Shown: positions 1 to 7,491 of the stretch, one piece after another
Numbering within the stretch: position 1 is the first letter of the stretch
How the letters are laid out: each line of letters opens with the position of its first letter
NCBI GenBank assembly: GCA_025360285.1
Contig: JANYCM010000228.1
Coordinates: forward strand, 1 to 40,872
Reading direction: 5' to 3'
DNA: 40,872 bases
Source of the DNA: Sphingomonadales bacterium
Lineage (GTDB): Bacteria; Pseudomonadota; Alphaproteobacteria; Sphingomonadales; Sphingomonadaceae
Position numbers and translations under genes: made by a program
The notes under the pieces: generated by a model
The model's input: only the letters and a program-made list of their open reading frames with translations
Told to the model about the DNA's origin: nothing
Databases searched by the model: none

Positions 1-203
1 ATGCCAGTGCCTTCCAGACCCAGCAGGGTGATGGCCGGTGATTGCGGCGGCCCGAAGTCATAATCGAACAGGTTCTGATCACCCTTGGCTTGGTTGATGA
101 TGGTGACCAGCGATGGCGTTGCCGGCGCGTCGACCGCGGCGGCCGGCGCCGTGAGTATGGCCGTCAGGACGGAGGCGGCCCAGGGCTTCAACCCCGCGCT
201 CAT
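1..203 (-). CDS. Secreted protein of unknown function, N-terminal part (runs off left edge)
   Basis: This reading frame is absent from the ORF track because its stop lies outside the window. It starts at ATG 203-201, sharing an ATGA overlap with the stop of the gene upstream (TGA 202-200), so the two are probably translationally coupled. The first residues (MSAGLKPWAASVLTAILTAP) are a typical Sec signal peptide: one Lys, a hydrophobic core and an Ala-rich end. Only 67 codons are present, with no stop in frame. The mature part contains a segment reading NQAKGDQNLFDYDFGPPQS, in which I recognise no family. The product is probably exported. Function unknown. Confidence 0.7.
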   Translation of the reverse strand, partial: MSAGLKPWAASVLTAILTAPAAAVDAPATPSLVTIINQAKGDQNLFDYDFGPPQSPAITLLGLEGTG

Positions 204-592
204 GACTTCACCCGAAAATCAGTGCCGAAGAAAGTCGCGTTGGCCAGTGTTCCGATCAACACACCCTGCGCCGTGATCGGCAGATCGTCGCCGTTCTTGT
301 CAAAACACTTCAGGTTGCGCGCGCCCTGCTGCACAAGCAGGAATCTCTGTGCCGGGACACCCGTAACCAATCCGCAATAGCAACCAAGCTCATAGCGAAT
401 GCTTTGGTCTGGACCGGCTATCCGGCCGCGGCGTGTCGACAAAAGACCGCCGGAAAGCAGCGGGTCGATAACCGTTATGTTAGGGCCATGCGCAACGCTG
501 CCCACCACTGAAATAACGCCGGCGGCATTTTCGAGTGTGACAATGACGTCCATGGGATCGTCAGTTGCGCCGTAGAATGTAAAGCTTGCCAT
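200..592 (-). CDS. Hypothetical protein, 130 aa
   Basis: The track starts this ORF at 661, but ATG 592 is preceded by a strong ribosome binding site (AGGAGGAAT) at the right distance, so I place the start there (MASFTFYGATDDP). The protein has no signal peptide or membrane segment. It is rich in small and beta-prone residues, ends in TFFGTDFRVKS and contains three Cys. I do not recognise a family. Its stop overlaps the start of the secreted protein at 203, so the two are likely expressed together. It follows riboflavin synthase by 85 nt and a hairpin, so it may be a separate transcript. Confidence 0.65.
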   Translation of the reverse strand: MASFTFYGATDDPMDVIVTLENAAGVISVVGSVAHGPNITVIDPLLSGGLLSTRRGRIAGPDQSIRYELGCYCGLVTGVPAQRFLLVQQGARNLKCFDKNGDDLPITAQGVLIGTLANATFFGTDFRVKS

Positions 593-642
593 AACCGATT
601 CCTCCTGTTGAGGATTCAGCCATAGGCTTGGTGGGCATGCCC

Positions 643-666
643 CACGCGTGACGGCCATCACGCCAG
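643..666 (-). terminator. Possible terminator after the rib genes
   Basis: A perfect 6-bp inverted repeat (GCGTGA, 6-nt loop, TCACGC; 646-663) lies just past the riboflavin synthase stop. A second palindrome, GGGCATGCCC, follows it. There is no T-run, so this is only a plausible stop for the rib transcript. Confidence 0.3.
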
Positions 667-677
667 GGCGGCAGCAA

Positions 678-1286
678 TTAATTCGTCAGGGATGCGGCCT
701 GCATCCGCGCCAGATAGCGCGCCAGCACGTCGATCTCGATGTTGATTGCGTCGCCAGGCCGCGTCGTGCCAAAAGTCGTCCACTGCGCCGTATGCGGGAT
801 GATGTTGATGGTGAATTCGGCGCCTGCCGCATTGTCCGTCACACTGTTCACCGTCAGCGAGACGCCATCGAGGCAGACGCTGCCCTTGGCGGCGATGAAC
901 GGCGCGATGGCCTTGGGCACCTGCACGGCGATCCGCGTCGAATCGCCCTCGGCATCCATGGCCTGGATGTGCCCCATCGCATCGACATGGCCAGTGACGA
1001 TATGGCCGCCAAGTTCATCGCCGACTTTCAGCGCACGCTCCAGGTTGAGCCGGCGGCCGACGCTCCATTGTGCCGGCGGTGTGCGACTTTGGGTTTCACC
1101 TGAGACATCGACGCTGAACTGGCCGGGAGCCTTGCTGACAACCGTGAGGCAGACGCCCGAACAGGCGACCGAGGCGCCTATAGCCAACCCGGCGGTATCA
1201 AAGCCGCAGGCGATGATGACGCGCAGATCGCCGCGCGGCTCCACCGCGGTAATGGTGCCGATGTCGGTGATGATGCCGGTGAACAT
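678..1286 (-). CDS. ribE: Riboflavin synthase, alpha subunit
   Basis: Catalyses the last step of riboflavin synthesis, dismutation of two 6,7-dimethyl-8-ribityllumazine molecules. At 202 aa it has the usual length and the characteristic start MFTGII. The two lumazine-binding repeats are visible: the first over residues 1 to about 97 (with SVACSGVCLTV) and the second from about 98 onward (GHIVTGHVDAMG, then GSVCLDGVSLTVN). AGGG lies 7 nt before the ATG. It sits 9 nt after ribD on the same strand, the common ribD-ribE order. The ribB/ribA and ribH genes are not in the window. The symbol varies between ribE and ribC in different organisms. Confidence 0.95.
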   Translation of the reverse strand: MFTGIITDIGTITAVEPRGDLRVIIACGFDTAGLAIGASVACSGVCLTVVSKAPGQFSVDVSGETQSRTPPAQWSVGRRLNLERALKVGDELGGHIVTGHVDAMGHIQAMDAEGDSTRIAVQVPKAIAPFIAAKGSVCLDGVSLTVNSVTDNAAGAEFTINIIPHTAQWTTFGTTRPGDAINIEIDVLARYLARMQAASLTN

Positions 1287-1295
1287 GCACCGACC

Positions 1296-2243
1296 CTATC
1301 GGATGCGCGTATAGGTCTCAAGCCGGTCGGGGGCGAGATCGATCACCCGCTCCGCCCGCCAGCGGCCATGGGCGGTGGCGAGGTCGGTCAGGCCCATATC
1401 AGCGATGCCGGGCTTGCCGCCGATGATGATGGGCGCGCGATAGAGCAGCAGGCGATCGACCAGATCGGCCTTGAGCAAACTCGCCGCCACGCCGGCGCCG
1501 CCTTCGACCAGCACCAGATCATGGGCCACCGCCGCCAGCGCCGCCGGGCTGTCGATGTCCCGCCCCTGCCCCATCACCGCTATCTCCGGGCGGCGGCTCT
1601 CCAGCCCGGCCAGTCGCACATCGAGCGTCGGCGCATCGGCAGCCCAGGTGCCGCTGCCGACAACGATCAATTCGCTGCGGGCGCGTTCGAGATGCGCATG
1701 GGCGCGGGCGCGCGGCCCGGTGATCCAACGGCTGGCCCCCGAAGCGAGCGCGATGCAGCCATCGAGCGAAACGGCCAGTTTCAGCGTGATATGCGGTCGG
1801 CCGCGCAATTGCCGGCTGAAGAACCCCGCCATCACGGCGCGTGCCGCCTCGGCCTCGACGCCTTGGGTCACCGCGATGCCGGCGGCACGCAGGCGGGCGG
1901 TGCCGCGCCCGTTGGTGCGCGGATCGGGATCACCGGCGGCGATGACGACGCGCGCCACGCCGGCGGCGATCAGGCCATCGGCACAGGCCGGGCCGCGCTG
2001 GCTGGCATGAGCGCAGGGTTCCAGGGTGACATAGGCGGTGGCCCCGAGGGCATCAGCAACGAGCGCCATTTGTTCGGCGTGGGGGCGGCCTCCTGGCTGG
2101 GTCCAGCCGCGGCTGATGACGCAGCCATCCTGCACGATCACGCAGCCGACCGGCGGATTGGGCCCGGTCTGGCCGACACCGCGCTGCGCCAGCGCCAGCG
2201 CTGCTGCCATCCAGCGGGCGTCGTCGGCGCGGCTGGCAGTCAC
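1296..2243 (-). CDS. ribD: Bifunctional pyrimidine deaminase/reductase RibD
   Basis: Carries out the second and third steps of riboflavin synthesis: deamination of the GTP cyclohydrolase II product, then NADPH-dependent reduction of its ribosyl group. The N-terminal deaminase domain (about residues 1-145) has the zinc motif HAEQMAL and the Cys pair in LEPCAHASQRGPAC. The reductase domain follows, starting with RPHITLKLAVSLDG and including VVGSGTWAADAPTLDVR. At 315 aa it is somewhat shorter than many RibD proteins, mainly in the reductase half, but no core motif is obviously missing. It starts with GTG at 2243, forming a GTGA overlap with the membrane protein gene upstream. Riboflavin synthase follows after 9 nt. 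Confidence 0.95.
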   Translation of the reverse strand: MTASRADDARWMAAALALAQRGVGQTGPNPPVGCVIVQDGCVISRGWTQPGGRPHAEQMALVADALGATAYVTLEPCAHASQRGPACADGLIAAGVARVVIAAGDPDPRTNGRGTARLRAAGIAVTQGVEAEAARAVMAGFFSRQLRGRPHITLKLAVSLDGCIALASGASRWITGPRARAHAHLERARSELIVVGSGTWAADAPTLDVRLAGLESRRPEIAVMGQGRDIDSPAALAAVAHDLVLVEGGAGVAASLLKADLVDRLLLYRAPIIIGGKPGIADMGLTDLATAHGRWRAERVIDLAPDRLETYTRIR

Positions 2244-2632
2244 AATACCGGTGGTTCGGCAGGGATCGCGGCAGCCTTGGCGCTGACATAGGGAATTTCG
2301 GCGGCGCCACCGTTACCGGCGACATATTTGTCATATTGTTCCTGGGCCTTGATCCGCGCCGGGCCGGTCAGTGTGGCGATATAGGCGCGCGATTCGACGA
2401 GTTTCGCTTCGCGCGCCGCCTCGGTCGCCTTGTTGTCGGCCAGGGTTTCGGCGCGGCTGCGATCGGCACGCCAGCTTTGAAAGAAGATGATTTTCGCGTC
2501 GGGCTTCATATAGCCCCAGCGCGATTCGACCAGAAACGCCGTCATCACGATCGCCGTGATGACCAGCGAGGCCAGCCCGACCACCAGACGCGTGCGCCGC
2601 ACCTCAGCCGCCGGCGGATTAAGAAAGGACAT
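2240..2632 (-). CDS. Small single-pass membrane protein, unknown function
   Basis: A 130-aa protein with one membrane segment near its N-terminus (LVVGLASLVITAIVMTAFLV, about residues 16-35). A charged, probably helical region follows (ADRSRAETLADNKATEAAREAK), with a Pro/Ala-rich tail. Basic residues just before the segment suggest the N-terminus is cytoplasmic and the C-terminal domain periplasmic. The track begins at a TTG (2659). I prefer ATG 2632 because the TTG has no ribosome binding site, although the GGAG before the ATG is rather close. It is coupled by GTGA to ribD and lies 51 nt after gloB. I do not recognise the family. Confidence 0.6.
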   Translation of the reverse strand: MSFLNPPAAEVRRTRLVVGLASLVITAIVMTAFLVESRWGYMKPDAKIIFFQSWRADRSRAETLADNKATEAAREAKLVESRAYIATLTGPARIKAQEQYDKYVAGNGGAAEIPYVSAKAAAIPAEPPVL

Positions 2633-2683
2633 GCGCGCTCCGTGTAAGACAACCGCCAATATAAGGTGGAGCGGCGCCAGCCG

Positions 2684-3415
2684 CTAGCCGCGAAAGCCAT
2701 CCTTCGCAGCGCGCCGCACCCCCAGTTCGGCGGCATCGCGTGCCCGCACGAACGGGTTGCTCGCGGCTTCTTGCGCCAAAGTGAACGGAACCGTCGGCAG
2801 GCCCTGTGCTCGCGCTGCATCAATCGCGACCACCCGCGCCTTCAGCGCCGCATTGTCCGTTTCCACCGTCACCGCAAAGCGCGCGTTGGATTGCGTATAT
2901 TCATGCGCGCAATAGACCAGGGTTTCCGGAGCCAGCGCCATCAGCTTGCCCAGCGCCGCAAACATATCAGCGGGCGTGCCCTCGAACAGCCGGCCACAGC
3001 CGAGCGCGAACAGGGTGTCGCCGGGAAACAGCACCCGGTCGGCCTCAAAGGCATAGGCGATATGCCCGGCGGTATGCGCGCCAACGCCGATCACCCGCGC
3101 CGTCGAGGCGCCGACCGCGATACTATCCCCCGCAGCCACCGCGCGGCTAATGCCGGGAATCCGCTCCGCCTCATCCCTTGGCCCGGTGACTTTTGCCCCC
3201 GTCGCCGTAACGATCGCCGCATTGCCGCCGACATGATCGGGGTGCCAATGGGTGTTCAAGATCTGGGTAATCGTCCAGCCGCGCGCCGCCGCTGCCGCCA
3301 GCACCGGTTCGGCAACGGCGGGATCGATCACCGCCGTCTCGCCGCTCGCCGCATCATGCGCCAGATAGACATAATTGTCGGTCAGCACCGGGACCTGGAC
3401 GACCTCGAGCATCAC
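2684..3415 (-). CDS. gloB: Hydroxyacylglutathione hydrolase (glyoxalase II)
   Basis: Second enzyme of methylglyoxal detoxification; it hydrolyses S-D-lactoylglutathione to D-lactate and glutathione. The metallo-beta-lactamase fold is shown by THWHPDH (residues 55-61), the later ligands His118, Asp133 (FPGDTLF) and His171, and the substrate-binding CAHEYTQSNARF, which is typical of GloB rather than of generic hydrolases. Length 243 aa is close to the family norm. Its ATG overlaps the stop of gloA (ATGA), so both glyoxalase steps are made from one message in reaction order. Confidence 0.95.
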   Translation of the reverse strand: MMLEVVQVPVLTDNYVYLAHDAASGETAVIDPAVAEPVLAAAAARGWTITQILNTHWHPDHVGGNAAIVTATGAKVTGPRDEAERIPGISRAVAAGDSIAVGASTARVIGVGAHTAGHIAYAFEADRVLFPGDTLFALGCGRLFEGTPADMFAALGKLMALAPETLVYCAHEYTQSNARFAVTVETDNAALKARVVAIDAARAQGLPTVPFTLAQEAASNPFVRARDAAELGVRRAAKDGFRG

Positions 3416-3828
3416 CAGACGCCCGTATTGACCATCGACGCCCAGGGTTCCGCCGGTGCCAGCCGGCCGCCGGCCTGCAGCAATTCGACCGAAATCCCGT
3501 CGGGTGAACGCACGAACGCCATATGGCCATCACGCGGCGGCCGGTTGATGGTGACGCCGCCGTCCATCAGCCGCTGGCACACGGCGTAAATGTCATCGAC
3601 GGCATAGGCGAGATGGCCGAAATTACGCCCGCCGCTATAGCCGGCCTCATCCCAATTATGCGTCAGTTCGACCTGGGCATCCTCGTCCCCCGGCGCCGCC
3701 AGGAAGATCAGGGTGAAGCGCCCGGCTTCATTGTCAAAGCGCCGCACTTCCTTCAGCCCGAGCAATTCAAAAAAGTTCAGCGTTGCCGCTACATCGGACA
3801 CGCGGATCATGGTGTGCAGATATTTCAC
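3412..3828 (-). CDS. gloA: Lactoylglutathione lyase (glyoxalase I), VOC fold
   Basis: Isomerises the methylglyoxal-glutathione hemithioacetal to S-D-lactoylglutathione. At 138 aa it has the two-module VOC fold. The four metal ligands are in the expected places: His5, Glu54 (QVELTHNW), His72 (FGHLAYAV) and Glu115 (GISVELLQ). NWDEAGYSGGRNFGHLAY resembles the glyoxalase I signature. The start is GTG at 3828, overlapping the thioesterase stop (GTGA). The immediate coupling to gloB supports a true glyoxalase I rather than a generic VOC enzyme. Confidence 0.9.
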   Translation of the reverse strand: MKYLHTMIRVSDVAATLNFFELLGLKEVRRFDNEAGRFTLIFLAAPGDEDAQVELTHNWDEAGYSGGRNFGHLAYAVDDIYAVCQRLMDGGVTINRPPRDGHMAFVRSPDGISVELLQAGGRLAPAEPWASMVNTGVW

Positions 3829-4277
3829 TTCGGCGTCCTCAGGTTACGGCCTTCATAGGCTTCAAACTTGGCGATGACGTCGGGCGGCACCGGCACCGGC
3901 CGGCCGCGCACTTCGCCGACGACGACATGCACTTCCTCGCCGGTGGCGCGCAAATCATCGCCTCCCGCGGCGGTGTTTCCGTGGATTTCCAGCACAAATG
4001 TCATCGATGTCGTGCCGATACGGGCACAGCGGATGCAGACGCTGACCAGTTCATCGAGCAATATCGGCGCGCGATATTCGACCAGCGCCTTGGCCAGATG
4101 CACCTCCGGCCCGCCGGCCAGGCCGGCGCCCGAATATAGTCCCGCGGCGCGCCAATATTCCACCAGGCCGATATCGAAATATTCGAGATAGCGCGAATTG
4201 AAGACGACCGACTGGCCATCAACCTCGGCAAAGCGCACGCGTTTGGGGAAGGCGAAGCGGAAATCGGAACGGGGCAT
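3825..4277 (-). CDS. Acyl-CoA thioesterase, hotdog fold (4HBT/YbgC-like)
   Basis: A 150-aa single hotdog domain. The segment RVRFAEVDGQSVVFNSRYLEYFD matches the 4-hydroxybenzoyl-CoA thioesterase/YbgC signature, with the active-site Asp in EVD. It probably hydrolyses short or aromatic acyl-CoA esters in the cytoplasm; the substrate is unknown. The track starts at 4403, but the extra 42 residues lack family similarity, so I use ATG 4277 (MPRSDFRF). It is first in a tightly coupled chain with gloA and gloB, and the likely promoter lies in 4278-4378. Confidence 0.85.
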   Translation of the reverse strand: MPRSDFRFAFPKRVRFAEVDGQSVVFNSRYLEYFDIGLVEYWRAAGLYSGAGLAGGPEVHLAKALVEYRAPILLDELVSVCIRCARIGTTSMTFVLEIHGNTAAGGDDLRATGEEVHVVVGEVRGRPVPVPPDVIAKFEAYEGRNLRTPK

Positions 4278-4341
4278 GGGCGGTCTTATAGGGCGTCCGC
4301 CGCCGGTGCGGAAGCTGGTCAAAAGGGCGCTTGGCACAGAC

Positions 4342-4359
4342 TGACGTGATGAAACGTCA
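4342..4359. promoter_or_regulatory. TGACGT/ACGTCA inverted repeat upstream of the thioesterase-glyoxalase operon
   Basis: A perfect 6-bp inverted repeat (TGACGT-N6-ACGTCA) lies in the 101-nt gap between the secreted hydrolase and the thioesterase. On the minus strand it contains TTGACG, which could be a -35 element, although I see no convincing -10. It could be an operator for the operon or a weak transcript-end hairpin for 4379-6139. Confidence 0.25.
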
Positions 4360-4378
4360 ATTTGCGCGGCCCGCCCTT

Positions 4379-6139
4379 TCAGGGAAAGCGCTTGCGCATC
4401 CAATTGGCCACGTCCGCCGCCAGGCGATCCTTGTTTTCGCGCAGGCCGTGGGTGCCATTGTCATAGCGGATGGTATCCAGCTTGCCCTTGTAGGCAGCGC
4501 TGAAGTCCTTGACGAAATCCGGCGTCATCAGCCCGTCGCGATTGCCGGTGATGGAAAGCCCCGGCAGACTGAATTCACGCACCCTGGCGGTGTGGACAGT
4601 GTCCGCGTCTGGGCCGTTGTTGTCCAGAAACGCCTGGGCCGACATCAGCCCGATGACATCGTCCATGCCGCGGCCATCGGCGACGGCCGCCCGGGCCTCG
4701 GCAACTTCGGCGTCATATCGGCCGGGCGGTTCATGGTCGCGTGCATAGCTGGGGCTGTCGCGGGTCGGGGCAATGTAGATGGTGCCGACAACGCGCTTGT
4801 CCTGCGTCTTGGCGATATAATTGGACAGCCAGATGCCGCCGTTGGAATGGCCGGCGAGGACGACGCGCTGCCAGCCCAGGGCCTGCGCCTTGTCCACCCA
4901 ATGGCCGACATCTTCCTTGACCTCGGCCAGTGTTGACGAATTGAAGCCGGTGGCACCGGAAATCCGCATGCCGGGTGCGATGACGGTATAGCCCTGCTGG
5001 GCCAGCCGCCAGCCGATCCAGTGCGTCGATGACTGGATGCTGTCGGCGGCGCGGCCTGACAGCAGCAGGATCACCGGTTTGTGGCGGTCATTGCCAGTGG
5101 CATATTCGACGCCCTGCAGGATGCGGCCGCCGCCGGTGGTGACATCAAGCGTAGTCACGGTGACTTTCGGGCGGATGCCGAGGCCGTGGCTGGCCAGCCA
5201 GGTGGCGATGGCGTTGCTGGCGGCGTCTTCGGCACCGGTGAAGCGCCCGGCGTCCGTGTCGAAGCGCACGATGTCGAGGCTGCTGCCGGTCTTGACACTG
5301 GCCGAGGTGGCGTGGTCGCCGCCGCTGATCAGCGCGACGCCGGGCACCGTGATCCTGCCGAGCAGCGCCATATTGCGCGCCTGCGCTTCCGGCCCCCAAT
5401 AGGCGAGAAAGGCTTCAGCCGGTTGGGCAAAGGCGCCGGCGGCAATCCAGGGGTCGGTGGCGGTGCTGGCGCCCTGGCCGGGCTCAAGATTGGTCGGATA
5501 CAGCCCGCGGCCGCTGGCGACCGACGCACGCGCGGCGGCGACCTTGGCATCATAGCCCTGCGGGCCGAAAGCGATTCGCGGGAAGGCGCGCACATCGGTC
5601 AGCGGGTTGATGAGGACGACCGCCTTGACGCGTTTTTCGCCGCCATTGTCGAGCAATTGGTCGGGCTGAGTGGCCAGATATTGCGCGGCAGCGATGGCGC
5701 CATAGCTTTGGCCGGCGAGAACGAAATCCTCGTAACCGTTCATTTCGAGATAATCGAACGCCGCCTTGATCGACCAAATATTGTCGGGAAAGGCAATTAG
5801 CGGATAGCCGCGTTCCTGAAAGCCATAAAGGCTGAGCACCGTGTAGCCGCGCGCCGCCAGCCGCTCGGCGGCAAAGCGCGTCGCCTGGCCGGCCTCGAGC
5901 GGGTGCGCGCCGGGGCCGCTGTCCAGCATGACGATCGCCGGGCCATGGACATTGGCGCCGGTGGCCGGCGTGTAGAGCAGTCCCGAGGCGAGGACGCGGC
6001 CGCCGCCGGGTGCCTCCCGCACATGGCCGGGCGGATCGGCGGGCAGTTGCAGGACTTCGAGTTTGAAGCCGGCGGCGAGGGCCGGCATGGCCAGCCCGAC
6101 AGCCAGCGCCATCAGCAGCGATTTTGCCATACGCATCAT
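4379..6139 (-). CDS. Secreted tandem alpha/beta-hydrolase protein
   Basis: A 586-aa exported protein with a signal peptide (residues 1-23, ending MPALAA) followed by two alpha/beta-hydrolase domains. Domain 1 (about 45-320) has the nucleophile elbow GQSYG (Ser145) and an acid candidate in GGDHAT (Asp275). Domain 2 (about 330-586) has GHSNG (Ser432), GNRDG (Asp535) and GTHGL (His564). The halves are clearly duplicated: GYDAKVAAARASVASGRG in domain 1 mirrors RYDAEVAEARAAVADGRG in domain 2. Where domain 2 has its catalytic His, domain 1 appears to have AGRFT, so domain 1 may be inactive. It starts at ATG 6139 with an ATGA overlap with the symporter and AGGTGG just upstream. An ester- or lactone-cleaving role in the periplasm is likely; the substrate is unknown. 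Confidence 0.85.
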   Translation of the reverse strand: MMRMAKSLLMALAVGLAMPALAAGFKLEVLQLPADPPGHVREAPGGGRVLASGLLYTPATGANVHGPAIVMLDSGPGAHPLEAGQATRFAAERLAARGYTVLSLYGFQERGYPLIAFPDNIWSIKAAFDYLEMNGYEDFVLAGQSYGAIAAAQYLATQPDQLLDNGGEKRVKAVVLINPLTDVRAFPRIAFGPQGYDAKVAAARASVASGRGLYPTNLEPGQGASTATDPWIAAGAFAQPAEAFLAYWGPEAQARNMALLGRITVPGVALISGGDHATSASVKTGSSLDIVRFDTDAGRFTGAEDAASNAIATWLASHGLGIRPKVTVTTLDVTTGGGRILQGVEYATGNDRHKPVILLLSGRAADSIQSSTHWIGWRLAQQGYTVIAPGMRISGATGFNSSTLAEVKEDVGHWVDKAQALGWQRVVLAGHSNGGIWLSNYIAKTQDKRVVGTIYIAPTRDSPSYARDHEPPGRYDAEVAEARAAVADGRGMDDVIGLMSAQAFLDNNGPDADTVHTARVREFSLPGLSITGNRDGLMTPDFVKDFSAAYKGKLDTIRYDNGTHGLRENKDRLAADVANWMRKRFP

Positions 6140-7491
6140 ATTACCACCTGCGTTGCTTTCAGCCGGGCTTCGCTCAGATCGTAGAAAAGCAGGCCGATGA
6201 TGCCCAGGACGCTGATCGCCGCTGGCAATATGCCCATGATCAGATAGATGGCGTGGATCGCCGATTTGGGCTGGGCCGCCTCGCCGCCGCGCGCCGCGAC
6301 ATAGCCCGCAGCGCTGAGCACCGCGCCGACAAAGGCGACGCCAACGGCACCCGACAGCTTTTCGACGGTGGTGTAGAAACCGGCGAAAATGCCCTCGCGG
6401 CGCAGGCCGGTGCGGCGGTAATCATATTCCATCGTGTCGGGCAGCAGTGACTGCCCCATCAGCAGCGCGCCGCCGCCGGCAAAGCCGCTGATGCTGGCAC
6501 GCAGGTAGAGCAGGATGGCGGGATCACCGGGCGCCGCCAGCAGCCAGCTGAGAAACGCCGGCACCGACAGCGCCAGCGCGATCATATAGACGGTCTTCTT
6601 GTCACCGATGCGGCGCAGCAGCCACAGCCAGGCGGGTTGTGAGACGATCAGCGCCAGCGACGAGAAGAGGAAATAACTGCCGAGCGCGCTGCTCGGCAGT
6701 TTCAGCACATGTGCGAAGAAAAAGGCGAAGACAGCCTGCACGCCAAGGCCCATCAGAGTGAGGAATTTGACAAGGATCAGCACCAGGAACGGCCGGTTCG
6801 AGGCGACCGAGGCGATCTGCTGCTTGAGTGGATAATGTACATGCAGTGCCGGGCGGGTGAAGGGCGCGTCGCGCGTCGTGGCAAAGGCGATCCCAGACGA
6901 CATGAGGATCACCGGCACGAAGACCAGCGCCATCATCATATAGGCTGCCTCCCCGCCGCCGAACCAGGTGAGCAGTATCGGACCCAGCACTGCCGCGACG
7001 ATCTGCGACACGCCGACGCCATAGACCCGCCAGCTCATCAGCCGCGACCTATCCTGATAATTGGCGGTCATTTCGGCGGGCATCGACAGATAGGGGATGT
7101 TGAACACTGTGTAGGCGACGGCATAGAACAGCAGAAGCGCGCCAACATAGGCGACACGGGTGGACGTTTCGGCGAAGTCCGGCACGGCGAACATGCCGAC
7201 CACCGCCACCGCCAGCAGTGCCCCGCCGAGCAGCAGATAGGGCCGCCGCCGACCCCAGCGGCTGGCGGTGCGATCACTCAGCACGCCCATCGCCGGATCG
7301 AGAAACGCGTCGAAAATCTTGGAAAAGGCGATCAGCGAGGCAGCGACGCTGGCGGCGATGCCGACGTAATCAGTAAGGTAACGCAGCAGCACGACATTGG
7401 TCGCGGTGAGCACCGTCACCGGGCCGAGCGTGCCGATGCCCCAGCCGGCACAGATGCGGATCGGCAGTGGCTGTTCAGGGCTGTTGGTCAT
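6136..7491 (-). CDS. MFS symporter, GPH (MelB-like) family
   Basis: A 451-aa inner-membrane carrier with about 12 hydrophobic segments. The N-terminal part matches the glycoside-pentoside-hexuronide family: RYLTDYVGIAASVAASLIAF, then KIFDAFLDPAMGVLSDRT followed by RWGRRRPYLL. The family moves sugars, glycosides and some other compounds together with a cation; in sphingomonads it often sits beside TonB receptors and hydrolases. It is ATGA-coupled at both ends, to the tandem hydrolase upstream and the secreted hydrolase downstream, which argues for shared substrate handling. The transported compound is unknown. Confidence 0.85.
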   Translation of the reverse strand: MTNSPEQPLPIRICAGWGIGTLGPVTVLTATNVVLLRYLTDYVGIAASVAASLIAFSKIFDAFLDPAMGVLSDRTASRWGRRRPYLLLGGALLAVAVVGMFAVPDFAETSTRVAYVGALLLFYAVAYTVFNIPYLSMPAEMTANYQDRSRLMSWRVYGVGVSQIVAAVLGPILLTWFGGGEAAYMMMALVFVPVILMSSGIAFATTRDAPFTRPALHVHYPLKQQIASVASNRPFLVLILVKFLTLMGLGVQAVFAFFFAHVLKLPSSALGSYFLFSSLALIVSQPAWLWLLRRIGDKKTVYMIALALSVPAFLSWLLAAPGDPAILLYLRASISGFAGGGALLMGQSLLPDTMEYDYRRTGLRREGIFAGFYTTVEKLSGAVGVAFVGAVLSAAGYVAARGGEAAQPKSAIHAIYLIMGILPAAISVLGIIGLLFYDLSEARLKATQVVI

